Shown: positions 52,150-60,186 of the stretch, in pieces
How the letters are laid out: each line of letters starts with the position of its first letter
How positions within the stretch are numbered: position 1 is the first letter of the stretch
Program-made: the position numbers and the translations under genes
Assembly (NCBI RefSeq): GCF_000613185.1
Contig: NZ_CCBB010000001.1
Coordinates: 2,728,001-2,792,000, forward strand
Source of the DNA: Mycolicibacterium cosmeticum
GTDB lineage: Bacteria > Actinomycetota > Actinomycetes > Mycobacteriales > Mycobacteriaceae
Length of the DNA stretch: 64,000 nucleotides
Direction of reading: 5' to 3'
The notes under the pieces: generated by a model
What the model saw: only the letters and a program-made list of their open reading frames with translations
The model's database searches: none
Told to the model about the DNA's origin: nothing

Positions 52150-52716
52150 ATGCAGCGACCGGACACCTGGCAGGCAGCCTTCGACCTCATTCGCACCCGC
52201 GCCCACGAGCGCCGCGAAGAGCCGTTCCGGCTGGTGAGCGGGCAGCTGAGCCACGACTACATCGACGGCAAGTACGCCATCGACAACGGTGAGCGGCTCA
52301 CCACCGTCAGCCGCGCGGTGGCCGACCTGGCCGCCCTCAACGGGATCGACTTCGACGCCGTCGGCGGTCTGACCATGGGCGCCGATCCGCTGGCGCACGG
52401 TATCGCCATGGTGACGGGCAAGGCCTGGTTCTCGGTGCGCAAGGAACAGAAGCAGCGCGGCCGCGAGCAGTGGATCGAGGGCACCCGACTTTCACCGGGT
52501 GACCGGGTGCTGCTGGTCGACGACGTGATCAGCACCGGCGGTTCCACCAAGAAGGCCTACGACCGCGTCCTCGAGTCCGGTGTCACGGTGACCGGGGTGA
52601 TCCCGATGGTGGACCGCGGTGACGTGGCGGCCGAGCTGTTCGGCGGCCTCGGGGTGCCGTTCGTCGCGCTGGTCACCTATAAGGATCTGGGCATCGACCC
52701 GGTGCAGGCGGTCTAG
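52150..52716 (+). CDS. PyrE-like orotate phosphoribosyltransferase family protein
   Basis: 188 aa. The PRPP-binding loop is [14 protein letters not shown] (about 118-131), with [28 protein letters not shown] and [10 protein letters not shown] forming the rest of a type-I phosphoribosyltransferase. It resembles orotate phosphoribosyltransferase but differs from M. tuberculosis PyrE as I recall it, so it may be a second copy or act on another base. TACGAT ends 6 bp before the ATG (leaderless). Its last 4 bp overlap the end of eccD1. Confidence 0.8.
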   Translation: MQRPDTWQAAFDLIRTRAHERREEPFRLVSGQLSHDYIDGKYAIDNGERLTTVSRAVADLAALNGIDFDAVGGLTMGADPLAHGIAMVTGKAWFSVRKEQKQRGREQWIEGTRLSPGDRVLLVDDVISTGGSTKKAYDRVLESGVTVTGVIPMVDRGDVAAELFGGLGVPFVALVTYKDLGIDPVQAV

Positions 52717-54251
52717 AAGCGCAGATTGCGCAGCAGGTCGTACACGCCGGCGATCCACAGCAACAGCGGGATCACCGCGGCGATCGCGGCCCCGTCGAGC
52801 AGTTCCAGGATGCGTTTGGTGACCGGCGAGACGCGGTGCACATTGTCGGTGGCGCCGATGATGATCAGGGCGACCCCGGCGACCGCCGCGTAGATGGCGA
52901 GCACCAGCCACGCCGAATGCGGGTCCCACAGGCACAGCCGGATCATCACACCCGTCGGGACCACCACCGCGACGGCCAACAACGCCCAGGCACACCAGCG
53001 TTCGGCGTACAGCCGGGACCGGAACCCGCTCACCGCGGCCACCAGGCCGGCCACGATCAGGCTGTGGATGAAGAAGTGGCCCTGCTCCACCACCGCGATG
53101 GCGCCGGCCGCCAGCACGACGGCACCGGCGGTCAGGAAGCCGTTGAGCAGTTGCTTGGACAGGTGGCTGCGCTCACTGAGCCGCGCGGCCGATTCGGGGA
53201 CCGACGCGATGATCGCCTGCCAGGTCGGGCTTTCCTCATCGGCGGCGTCCGGGCTGGACACCGGGTCCAGCAATTCGTCATTGGCCACCGTCTCGCCCGG
53301 CGCCGGGATGGGCGGCAGCGCGATCCGGGCCACGGCGACGGTCATCTTGGCCGCGTTGGTGACCACGATGAGCCCAAAGGCGATGGCGCCGGCGGGAACC
53401 CATTCCTGCGCGCCGTACCCGTAGGCGACGGCCGCCGCGGTGAGCGCCGTCGAACCCACCGCGAGGAAGGAGGCCAGTTCGGCACGCCGGCGCGGACCGC
53501 CCCGGGTGGCCAACGCGTACAGCAGGACGACGCCGGCGGCGCCGGCGAGCTGCGGCGCCCCGAGGCCGTCGGCGTCCCTGGGCAGCGGCACCGCCAGCGC
53601 GACCGCGCCGGCCAGCGCCGGCAGCGCGGCCACCAGCAGGCTTTCGGCCGTGTCGATGTTGCCGAAGCGGTTCTTCGACAACAGGCTGCCGCCGAGCAGG
53701 CCCAAACCGAGCACGCCCAACGCCACCGACCACCACCAACCGTGTCCGGATTGCGTCCACGCCACCAGGGCGGTGATGACGACGACGGTCGATACGACCG
53801 GAAGCGCAAGGCCGACAAAGCGATTGAGGGCGGTGCGATCGAACACGGGGGACTCGTCGAGCACCGCGATGGCGTCGATGACGTCCTCGACCAGCGGCCG
53901 GTAGCGTTCGGTCCGGCTGACCGATACCAGCGTCAGCAGCGATCCGTCCACCACGCCGGCGTCATCGAGTGATTCGGTGCCCTTCAGCGGCGGGGCGCCC
54001 GGGCGTGCGAACGCCCACTCGCCCTGCGCCTTGAAGTCGAATCCGGCCAGCACCTCCGCCGGGGTGTCGTCGAGCAGGTCGGCGAGCACCGCCACGGTCT
54101 CGTCGATGTACGTCTCGATCGGGGCGGCGGCCGGCAGCACCAGGTCGGTCATCCGCCGGCCGGTCAGGATGGTGACGCGCGTGGTCGACGGGCGACCCGG
54201 CGTCACGCTCGAGGACGCGGGCGCGGCGGGGCCGGCTGACGTGGCGGTCAA
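52713..54251 (-). CDS. eccD1: ESX-1 membrane channel subunit EccD1
   Basis: 512 aa, full length. The N-terminal ubiquitin-like cytosolic domain spans about 22-110 (TTRVTILTGRRMTDLVLPAA, DDAGVVDGSLLTLVSVSRTE), then eleven membrane helices. TALNRFVGLALP, AKMTVAVARIALPPIPAPGE and GFRSRLYAERWCAWALLA match M. tuberculosis EccD1 as recalled, closer than to other EccD paralogues. The start is probably TTG 54251, overlapping the previous stop (TTGA); it gives the same N-terminal length as EccD1. EccD normally forms the export pore with EccB, EccC and EccE, none of which is here. The stop overlaps the PyrE-like gene by 4 bp. Confidence 0.93.
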   Translation of the reverse strand: MTATSAGPAAPASSSVTPGRPSTTRVTILTGRRMTDLVLPAAAPIETYIDETVAVLADLLDDTPAEVLAGFDFKAQGEWAFARPGAPPLKGTESLDDAGVVDGSLLTLVSVSRTERYRPLVEDVIDAIAVLDESPVFDRTALNRFVGLALPVVSTVVVITALVAWTQSGHGWWWSVALGVLGLGLLGGSLLSKNRFGNIDTAESLLVAALPALAGAVALAVPLPRDADGLGAPQLAGAAGVVLLYALATRGGPRRRAELASFLAVGSTALTAAAVAYGYGAQEWVPAGAIAFGLIVVTNAAKMTVAVARIALPPIPAPGETVANDELLDPVSSPDAADEESPTWQAIIASVPESAARLSERSHLSKQLLNGFLTAGAVVLAAGAIAVVEQGHFFIHSLIVAGLVAAVSGFRSRLYAERWCAWALLAVAVVVPTGVMIRLCLWDPHSAWLVLAIYAAVAGVALIIIGATDNVHRVSPVTKRILELLDGAAIAAVIPLLLWIAGVYDLLRNLRF

Positions 54252-55969
54252 CGACGTTCGAGGCGGTCGAAGTCGTCGGACAGCGCGGCGGCCAACTCAA
54301 GGACCCGGCGCTGGAAGTCCTTGCCGAGCAGCTCCAGCTGGATCTCGGTGCCGGCGGCGATGTGCTTGTCCCAGGGCAGGACCACCACCCGGCCCGGCGC
54401 GACGTGCCGTTCGAACTGCTGGACGAGGTCTTCGACGTCGATGTTGGTCTTGCCCGGCGTGACGTGGTTGATGACGACGCAGGACCGGCCGAGCAGATCC
54501 TGGTAGCCGTTCTGCCTCAGCCAGTCCATGGTGACGGCGGCCTGGCGGGCACCGTCGATGGAGGCGCTCGCGACGATCACCAGACCCGAGACGGTGGACA
54601 GCACGGCCCGCGAGGCCGGCTGGAACAGACCGGCGCCGCAGTCGGCCAGCACCAGGTTGTAGTAGCGCGAGACGATGCCGACGGCGCCCTTCCAGTCCTC
54701 GTCGTTGAATTCACGCCGGGCCGCGCTGTATTCCTCCGAGGACAGCACCTCGAGGTTGGCACCGTTCATGCTGGTGTACGCGCGGATGTCGTTGTAGCGC
54801 GACAATTCCTTGTCGGACAACAGATCCGAGATCGTGGCCGCCGACTGCCGGCCGGCCCGGTCGGCAAGGTTACCGCCGTCGGGGTCCGCGTCGATCGCGA
54901 GGATACGGTCGCCGCGCACCCGGCTGAGCGACGAACCGAGCGCCACCGTGACGGCGGTCTTGCCGACGCCGCCCTTGAGCCCGAAGACGCCGATCTGGTA
55001 GGAGTCCCTGGCGTTGCGGCGGATCCGCGCGTGCAGGTCCATCTCGTAGACCTCGTCGGGCGACAGCCCGAGGTTGATCCGGGTGCACAGGTACAGCCAA
55101 TGCCGCCAGCCGCGCTGGGACGGCATCTTGACCGCGGTGCGCACCCCGACGTGTGACAGGGCGTCGATGGCTCGGTGGTTGCCCATGGTGGCGGCCGAGG
55201 TCGGCGCCGGCTGGGCCGGGATCGGTTGGCTCTGCGACCACACCGATTCGGGCGCCTCGGCGAAATGCTGGCTGGGCGCGGGCGCGGCGGCACGCGGCTG
55301 CGGCGCCGGCGCGGGCCGCTGCTGCTCGTGCCGGGCGCCGGCGGGCTGGGCGGGTGGCGGGGTGCGCAGCATGCCGTTCTGGGCCCGCTGCGGGCCGGAG
55401 TGCTGCGCCGGCCGCATCTGCTGGGTGATCTCCGCCTCGCGTGGTGCCGGCACACCGGACGTCTGGGTCTGCGTGGGTGCGATCGGCATCGAGGGCGGGG
55501 TGACCTCAGTCGCCCTGGGCGCGGACGCGTGAATCGGCATCGGCGGTGTGGCAGCGGGAGCCGCGCCCTCGGTTTCGCTGCTGGCCTCACCGTCGGCTGG
55601 GCCGGCGGAATGGAAGAGCTTGCGACACACCACGAATCGCACCATCTTCTCACCGACGTCGCGTCGCCACCACCGGCCCTCCAAGGTGCGATCGGGACGA
55701 GCCAGGGTGTCGGTCATCGCCGCCACCTCCGGGTGCGGCGCGCCGAACACGTCGAGGATGCCCTGCGCGGTGAGATCCCGGGCGACCTGCTCCCAGACGA
55801 TGTCGCGCAGCTCCGGCTGCGGAATGTTGGGCCGGATCCCGAGCGAGATGGGGAAGTCCACCAGATTGAGCCGGTCGGCGATCACCAGCATGCCGTCGAT
55901 GGTGACCTCGACGGCGACGACATCGTCGTAATGGGTGGGTTCACCGTGCAGTGGGTACGAACCGGTCAT
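54248..55969 (-). CDS. EspG1-EspI fusion: truncated chaperone joined to MinD-like ATPase
   Basis: 573 aa in one open frame. Residues 1-116 read as EspG1: VAVEVTIDGMLVIADRLNLV, GIRPNIPQPELRDIVWEQVA, TLEGRWWRRDVGEKMVRFVV, ending VVCR. From residue 117 (KLFHS) it reads as EspI, whose M. tuberculosis N-terminus I recall as containing DYDKLF: a Pro-rich region with PPMPI-type units (136-260), SQRGWRHWLY (284-293), LSPDEVYEMDLHARIRRN, Walker A GLKGGVGKT (about 330-338), LAIDADPDGGNLADRAGRQS and a C-terminal LELAAALSDDFDR. The joint is at 55621/55622. The substrate-binding C-terminal half of EspG1 is gone. The ATG at 55969 overlaps the EspF-like stop. Function, if any, is unknown. Confidence 0.88.
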   Translation of the reverse strand: MTGSYPLHGEPTHYDDVVAVEVTIDGMLVIADRLNLVDFPISLGIRPNIPQPELRDIVWEQVARDLTAQGILDVFGAPHPEVAAMTDTLARPDRTLEGRWWRRDVGEKMVRFVVCRKLFHSAGPADGEASSETEGAAPAATPPMPIHASAPRATEVTPPSMPIAPTQTQTSGVPAPREAEITQQMRPAQHSGPQRAQNGMLRTPPPAQPAGARHEQQRPAPAPQPRAAAPAPSQHFAEAPESVWSQSQPIPAQPAPTSAATMGNHRAIDALSHVGVRTAVKMPSQRGWRHWLYLCTRINLGLSPDEVYEMDLHARIRRNARDSYQIGVFGLKGGVGKTAVTVALGSSLSRVRGDRILAIDADPDGGNLADRAGRQSAATISDLLSDKELSRYNDIRAYTSMNGANLEVLSSEEYSAARREFNDEDWKGAVGIVSRYYNLVLADCGAGLFQPASRAVLSTVSGLVIVASASIDGARQAAVTMDWLRQNGYQDLLGRSCVVINHVTPGKTNIDVEDLVQQFERHVAPGRVVVLPWDKHIAAGTEIQLELLGKDFQRRVLELAAALSDDFDRLERR

Positions 55970-56289
55970 CACCGCACCCCCGGCAGCTGTTGCTCCAGGA
56001 AGTCGGCCGAGGTGCGGTCGACGTGGTCGTACTGGGCAGCGGAATACCTGAGCCGTTCACTCATGCCGTGCGAGACCGTCGCCATTCGCAGACCGGCTTC
56101 GGTGCGGACGGCGTGCAGGTCGGCCAGTACGCCCGCGGTCACCGACGCGGCAGGGCCGTGGGTGGCGGCCACCGCCGGCGGTGTCGACTCGGGTGTCGCG
56201 GTGGCCGTGGTGAGCCGGTGAGCGGCCAGCCGCTGGGCATCGGCCAGCGCGTGCAGCCGCGCGCTCACGACGTGCAGATCGTCGGACAC
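55969..56289 (-). CDS. EspF/EspC-family ESX-1 substrate
   Basis: 106 aa. Helical hairpin with the conserved THG turn (about residue 42) and, unlike the copy at 4.7 kb, an intact C-terminal secretion signal YDHVD (about 86-90). The GTG at 56289 has a strong AAGGGA site. It lies 6 bp after the EspE-like stop and overlaps the fusion gene by 1 bp. In gene order this is espF of the ESX-1 locus. It should pair with the EspE-like protein for export, although the machine is not present here. Confidence 0.83.
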   Translation of the reverse strand: MSDDLHVVSARLHALADAQRLAAHRLTTATATPESTPPAVAATHGPAASVTAGVLADLHAVRTEAGLRMATVSHGMSERLRYSAAQYDHVDRTSADFLEQQLPGVR

Positions 56290-56295
56290 GTTCCC

Positions 56296-57498
56296 TTACC
56301 TCCCCGTGGCAGATGGTCGCGCGGCAGCGTCCGGTACGCGCGTATCGCCCGCGTTCACCGTAGCCGTGCCGGAGCCACCGGTACCACCGTCTTCCACAGC
56401 CGGGTGCATCAACTGCTCCGGCACCGCGGCACCGGGGCCCACCGGTTCGGTCGGCTCGTCCCCGTCGTCGCCGGCAGCGTCGGGGTCCTGGCGCGCGGCG
56501 GCGCCCTGCACGGCGGCTTGGACGACGGCCGCCACCGCTCCGCCGGCGGGTGCCGCCAGGGCAGCAAGCGGCGTGGTCAAGGCGGCTGCCATCGCGGGCA
56601 CCACCCCGGCGACACCGACCAGACCCGCCAGTCCGGCCGCCGGGTTCGGCTGATCGCGGACTCCCTCGGCCGATCCCGCGGCCCGGGCGTCTTCGAACGC
56701 TTCCGGGCCTCCGGGAGCGAGCGGGCCTTCGGTGCCGTCGGCGGCGATCCCACCGGCCGGTCGCGCCGGTGCCGGCGCACCGAGCTTGCCGCCCATACCG
56801 TCGAAGCTCGCCTCCCCATGCACCGGGCCGCCCGCGCCGGGTCCGCCCGGTGCGGCGGGACCCCCGAATTCGCGGTCGGGCAGCACCGCCGTAGCGGCGA
56901 TGGCCTGGTACCGGCCGACCAGGTCACGCAGCCTCATCGCGTTCTCGGCGGCCTCCGCACGCATGTTCTTCAGCTCGCACTCGGCCGATTCCAGGGCCGT
57001 CTGCACCGCCGCGGCCTCGACCACCACCTTGGCCGCCTCCCCGTACCGCGGCACCAATTCCATCCATTGGGTGTACTGCGACAGCTCACCCAGCCAGTTG
57101 TAGAGCTCGCGGATCTTCTCGCGGTGATACGTCACCTGATACGCCTCACCGGCCAGCACCCGGTGCACCTCGTGATCGGCTTCGGCGATGGATCCCGCTC
57201 GCCCGCGCTGGTCGAGGTTCTGCCGCGCGTAGGCGTCCGAACCCGTCCCGGTCCAGTCCCCCGCCGGCATCGCCGGGCCCAGAACGGTGTCGACGGCACG
57301 GAACTGCTTGCCGGCCATCCCGAACGCCTCCCCGTCGTCCGGGGTTCCCTCGCCCAAGGTCTGGCGCATCCGGGTGAGTAACCGTTGGCCGGCGACGAGG
57401 ATGGCCGAGCCGACCGCATCGAGCACGAACTCGCCGATGTCCCCGGCCCGCGACCGGTCCGTCGGCGGAGGGCCGGGTGGTGCGGGTCGCTTGCTCAC
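56296..57498 (-). CDS. EspE/EspA-family ESX-1 substrate
   Basis: 400 aa from GTG 57498 (GGGGGG upstream); an ATG at 57516 would add six residues. Family block: AGDWTGTGSDAYARQNLDQR (about 82-101), then a helical core (about 110-215, SQYTQWMELVPRYGEAAKVV, ENAMRLRDLVGRYQA). A long Gly/Pro/Ala-rich tail follows, with a hydrophobic Ala/Val segment (about 290-335). The tail ends in Asp/Thr/Gly-rich residues. Position and partner make it espE. Its EspA-block is clearly related to that of the 3.7-kb gene. Confidence 0.8.
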   Translation of the reverse strand: MSKRPAPPGPPPTDRSRAGDIGEFVLDAVGSAILVAGQRLLTRMRQTLGEGTPDDGEAFGMAGKQFRAVDTVLGPAMPAGDWTGTGSDAYARQNLDQRGRAGSIAEADHEVHRVLAGEAYQVTYHREKIRELYNWLGELSQYTQWMELVPRYGEAAKVVVEAAAVQTALESAECELKNMRAEAAENAMRLRDLVGRYQAIAATAVLPDREFGGPAAPGGPGAGGPVHGEASFDGMGGKLGAPAPARPAGGIAADGTEGPLAPGGPEAFEDARAAGSAEGVRDQPNPAAGLAGLVGVAGVVPAMAAALTTPLAALAAPAGGAVAAVVQAAVQGAAARQDPDAAGDDGDEPTEPVGPGAAVPEQLMHPAVEDGGTGGSGTATVNAGDTRVPDAAARPSATGR

Positions 57499-57532
57499 CG
57501 TGCACCCCCCGGCCATCCGGCACGCCCGAATC

Positions 57533-57778
57533 TCACTTTGCCAACCCCATTCCGGTCCACCCCGAGTCGGCGGCTGACCCTGCCACCGAAATCGACCCTA
57601 ACAGCGCCGTCGCACCCTCGAGCGCACCAATTTCTCGACGGAACTCACCGTATTTCTCCAGTACAGCGCGCCGTGGCGGTCGGTCCGTCGCGGGCTTGCC
57701 GATCGCCACGGCCACGCCGCGGGCACCATGCAATGCACTGCCGGTCGCCCGCAGACAGTTTGCTGGCCGGTTACGCAC
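57533..57778 (-). CDS. Candidate small protein upstream of espE
   Basis: An open frame of 81 codons (GTG 57778 or a later GTG) on the espE strand, ending 17 bp before the ATG at 57516. The second half, RREIGALEGATALLGSISVA followed by GWTGMG, is helical and ends in a W-T-G motif like that in EspE-family proteins. No clear ribosome site was found and third-position GC looks lower than in neighbours. It may be a decayed piece of an esp gene or chance. The rest of the 57.5-57.8 kb region is promoter DNA for espE and the divergent ATPase. Confidence 0.3.
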   Translation of the reverse strand: MRNRPANCLRATGSALHGARGVAVAIGKPATDRPPRRAVLEKYGEFRREIGALEGATALLGSISVAGSAADSGWTGMGLAK

Positions 57779-57841
57779 ACCCGGTCCGCCGGGGCCCGTG
57801 GTTGATACTGGTGCTCAAGACTGCTCAGGAGGAGGACCGCG

Positions 57842-59173
57842 GTGAGCGACCGCGACGACGCCCTGCGTCAGGAGCTCGGTTGGACCGGGCCGGAGGAAGC
57901 CGATTACGAGCCGCCCGCCAAAGCGGCCCAGCAGCCGGCGCCGCCCGCCCCCGTTCCGGCACGCCCGCCGGTCGATTTCGTGCCACCCCAGCGGGACCCG
58001 TCCGAGCCGCCCCGGCCGGCGGCCTCGTTGCACCCACCGGTCCAGCACCACCGCACCGATGAGCTCGGCGACACCGGCCCGATCGCCGCGGTCCGCCATG
58101 TCTGGCCGCCGCAACCGGCTCCACCGCCGCGACCGGCCGCACACCCTCCCGGCCCGCACGCCAACCAGGGCCACCCCCACCCCGGCCCACCCTGGCCGCC
58201 GCCCGGCCAGCTACCGCCGGGCCCGCAGTCCTATGCCGATCGCATCCCGGTCCGGGAACTGGTCCCGAATCGACCGGCACCACCGACGAGTGGCTGGCGC
58301 CGCATGGTGTACCGGCTGACCTTCGGACTGCTGAATCCGGGGCCCTCCCCCGACGAGATCCGGGCGGCCGAGCTCGAAGCCGGTATCCGCGGGGTACTGC
58401 GCGGGCACTACAAGATCGGCGTGATGGGTAAGGGCGGGGTCGGCAAGACGACCGTATCGGCAAGTGTCGGTTCGGTTTTCGCCGAACTGCGGCCCGATGA
58501 CCGGGTGGTGGCCATCGACGCGGACACCGCGTTCGGCAAGCTGGGCGCCCGGGTGGACCCGCGCGCGGTCGGCTCCTACTGGGAACTGGCCGCCGACCAA
58601 CACCTCGACACCTTCGCCGACATCCGCAACCGGGTGGGCAACAACGCGGCCGGGTTGTTCGTGCTGGCAGGCGAGTCCAGCCCGGCCCGGCGGCGCATCC
58701 TGGACCCGGCTATCTACCGGGAGGCCACCTCACGGCTGGACCGGTATTTCTCCATCTCGATCGTGGACTGCAGTTCCACCATGGATTCCCCGGTGACCCA
58801 GGAGGTGCTGCGGGATCTGGACGCCCTGATCGTGGTGTCCTCCCCGTGGGTCGACGGCGCCGCGGCCGCCGGGCAGACCATGGACTGGCTGGCCAGCCGC
58901 GGGCTGACCGGCTTGCTGCAACGCACCGTGGTGGTGCTCAACGACTCCGACGGGCACTCGGACAAACGCACCCGCACGATTCTTGCCCAACAGTTCGCCG
59001 GGCAGGGGCAGGCGGTGGTGGAGGTGCCGTTCGACGGCGGGATCCGGCCGGGAGGCGTGATCTCCGGCACCAGGGAAATGGCACCGCAGACCCGGCGCAA
59101 GTTCGTCGAGATCGCCGCCGCGCTGGCCGCGCACTTCCCGCGCACCGACGACCGCAACCGCGAGCGCTTCTGA
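57842..59173 (+). CDS. EspI/Rv3860-like MinD-family P-loop ATPase
   Basis: 443 aa. Residues 20-130 are Pro/Ala-rich, then SGWRRMVYRLTFGLLNPGPS (about 150-169), a segment shared with EspI (RGWRHW...LGLSPDE). The ATPase follows: Walker A GKGGVGKTT (196-204), VAIDADTAFGKLGARVDP, FSISIVDCSSTMDSPVTQ, VVSSPWVDGAAAAGQTMDWL. The GTG at 57842 follows AGGAGGAGG. It is divergent from espE. M. tuberculosis Rv3860 near whiB6 is the likely counterpart. EspI controls ESX-1 under low ATP; this paralogue's role is unknown. Confidence 0.85.
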   Translation: MSDRDDALRQELGWTGPEEADYEPPAKAAQQPAPPAPVPARPPVDFVPPQRDPSEPPRPAASLHPPVQHHRTDELGDTGPIAAVRHVWPPQPAPPPRPAAHPPGPHANQGHPHPGPPWPPPGQLPPGPQSYADRIPVRELVPNRPAPPTSGWRRMVYRLTFGLLNPGPSPDEIRAAELEAGIRGVLRGHYKIGVMGKGGVGKTTVSASVGSVFAELRPDDRVVAIDADTAFGKLGARVDPRAVGSYWELAADQHLDTFADIRNRVGNNAAGLFVLAGESSPARRRILDPAIYREATSRLDRYFSISIVDCSSTMDSPVTQEVLRDLDALIVVSSPWVDGAAAAGQTMDWLASRGLTGLLQRTVVVLNDSDGHSDKRTRTILAQQFAGQGQAVVEVPFDGGIRPGGVISGTREMAPQTRRKFVEIAAALAAHFPRTDDRNRERF

Positions 59174-59180
59174 CCGACGG

Positions 59181-59891
59181 TCAGTCCCAATCGATCGCCG
59201 CGACAAGCTGTTCCACCGCTGCGGCAGCATCGCCTGGCACCGGCTGCTCGGCCTCGATCCGGGTGACGACGTCCTCGGGCACGCCGGCGGCTTGAGCGGT
59301 CTCGGCGATGGTGAGGTTCGCCCGGCGACGGGTGGCGTAGAGCCGCTGTCCCAGGGTGGCATCGGGCGCGGACGCCGCCCGCAGCGTGAGATCGTCCATC
59401 AGGCTGCGCACCGTGCCCAGCGCCCGGATGAGCGGCGGCGTGACCTGGATGCGGGCGGCGCGGGCAGCGACCGCCTCGAGCTGACGCAGATCCGCCAGTA
59501 CCGCGGTGGCCCGCGCGACGAAGTCCGGATGGTCGGTGGCCGGCAGCGTCTCGATGGTGGAGCCGAAGGTGTTGGCCGCCGCGACGACGGCCTGCGCGAT
59601 CAGCGGGACCTCGTCGGCACCGGCGCGGCGCTCGGGGACGGAGTCGGCGGATTCGCCGCGGCGCAATCGCTCGATGGTTCCCGGCGGCCATTTGAGCACC
59701 GCCTCCAGCTTCGCCCTGGTCGATTCGCGCGGCCAGCTACGACCCTTCTCGAACGCGATCAGGGCGCCGGCGTTGATGATGCCCTCGGCCGCCAGACTGC
59801 GCTGGCTGACGTTGAGTTCGCGCCGGCGCGCGGCCGCGGCGGAGCCGGCGCGCACCATACCGGGGTCATCGCCAGGGCCGGGCTCGACCAC
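59181..59891 (-). CDS. XRE-like regulator with two helix-turn-helix segments
   Basis: 236 aa from GTG 59891, chosen for its strong site (AGGGAGG, 8 bp upstream). An N-terminal helix-turn-helix (LNVSQRSLAAEGIINAGALI, FEKGRSWPRESTRAKLEAVL) and a second XRE-type segment at the C-terminus (RLYATRRRANLTIAETAQAA, GVPEDVVTRIEAEQ) flank a helical middle. It lies between the Rv3860-like ATPase (convergent, 7 bp) and whiB6 (divergent, 295 bp). A role in controlling whiB6 and the esp genes is plausible from position. I cannot assign it to a named ESX-1 regulator. Confidence 0.75.
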   Translation of the reverse strand: MVEPGPGDDPGMVRAGSAAAARRRELNVSQRSLAAEGIINAGALIAFEKGRSWPRESTRAKLEAVLKWPPGTIERLRRGESADSVPERRAGADEVPLIAQAVVAAANTFGSTIETLPATDHPDFVARATAVLADLRQLEAVAARAARIQVTPPLIRALGTVRSLMDDLTLRAASAPDATLGQRLYATRRRANLTIAETAQAAGVPEDVVTRIEAEQPVPGDAAAAVEQLVAAIDWD

Positions 59892-60004
59892 GCGTAAGAC
59901 CTCCCTGGACCCTGATTCGGTGCCGCATCGGTGCCGCAATAGTAGCGAAACCACGGCATCGCTATGTCTGACCGCTACGAATCTCTACCCAGCGCGACGA
60001 CTCA

Positions 60005-60131
60005 AACCGTAGCGTTGCAGCGTTTTCAACGGAGATTCGCGCTGTTCGACCCGGGAATCGCGAGGTAACGCGTGGCGGCCGCTTCCTTCGTGCTGATCCG
60101 GCTTCCATCAAACTGTTGCAACGCTACGGTT
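60005..60131. repeat. Perfect 15-bp inverted repeat flanking 97 bp upstream of whiB6
   Basis: AACCGTAGCGTTGCA (60005-60019) and TGCAACGCTACGGTT (60117-60131) are exact reverse complements. The right copy lies directly behind the whiB6 -35; the left lies toward the XRE gene. Further CGCTAC half-sites occur near 59945 and 59974. This suggests a regulator that binds both ends, perhaps looping the DNA. Confidence 0.7.
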
Positions 60132-60144
60132 AGTGCTCTACATT
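60116..60144 (+). promoter_or_regulatory. whiB6 promoter
   Basis: -35 TTGCAA (60116-60121), exactly 17 bp, -10 TACATT (60139-60144), about 40 bp before the whiB6 ATG. The spacer is largely filled by the right arm of the 15-bp inverted repeat. Confidence 0.65.
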
Positions 60145-60186
60145 CATCTGCATTGCGGCAGACACGCCGCCGACAGAGGAGACACC

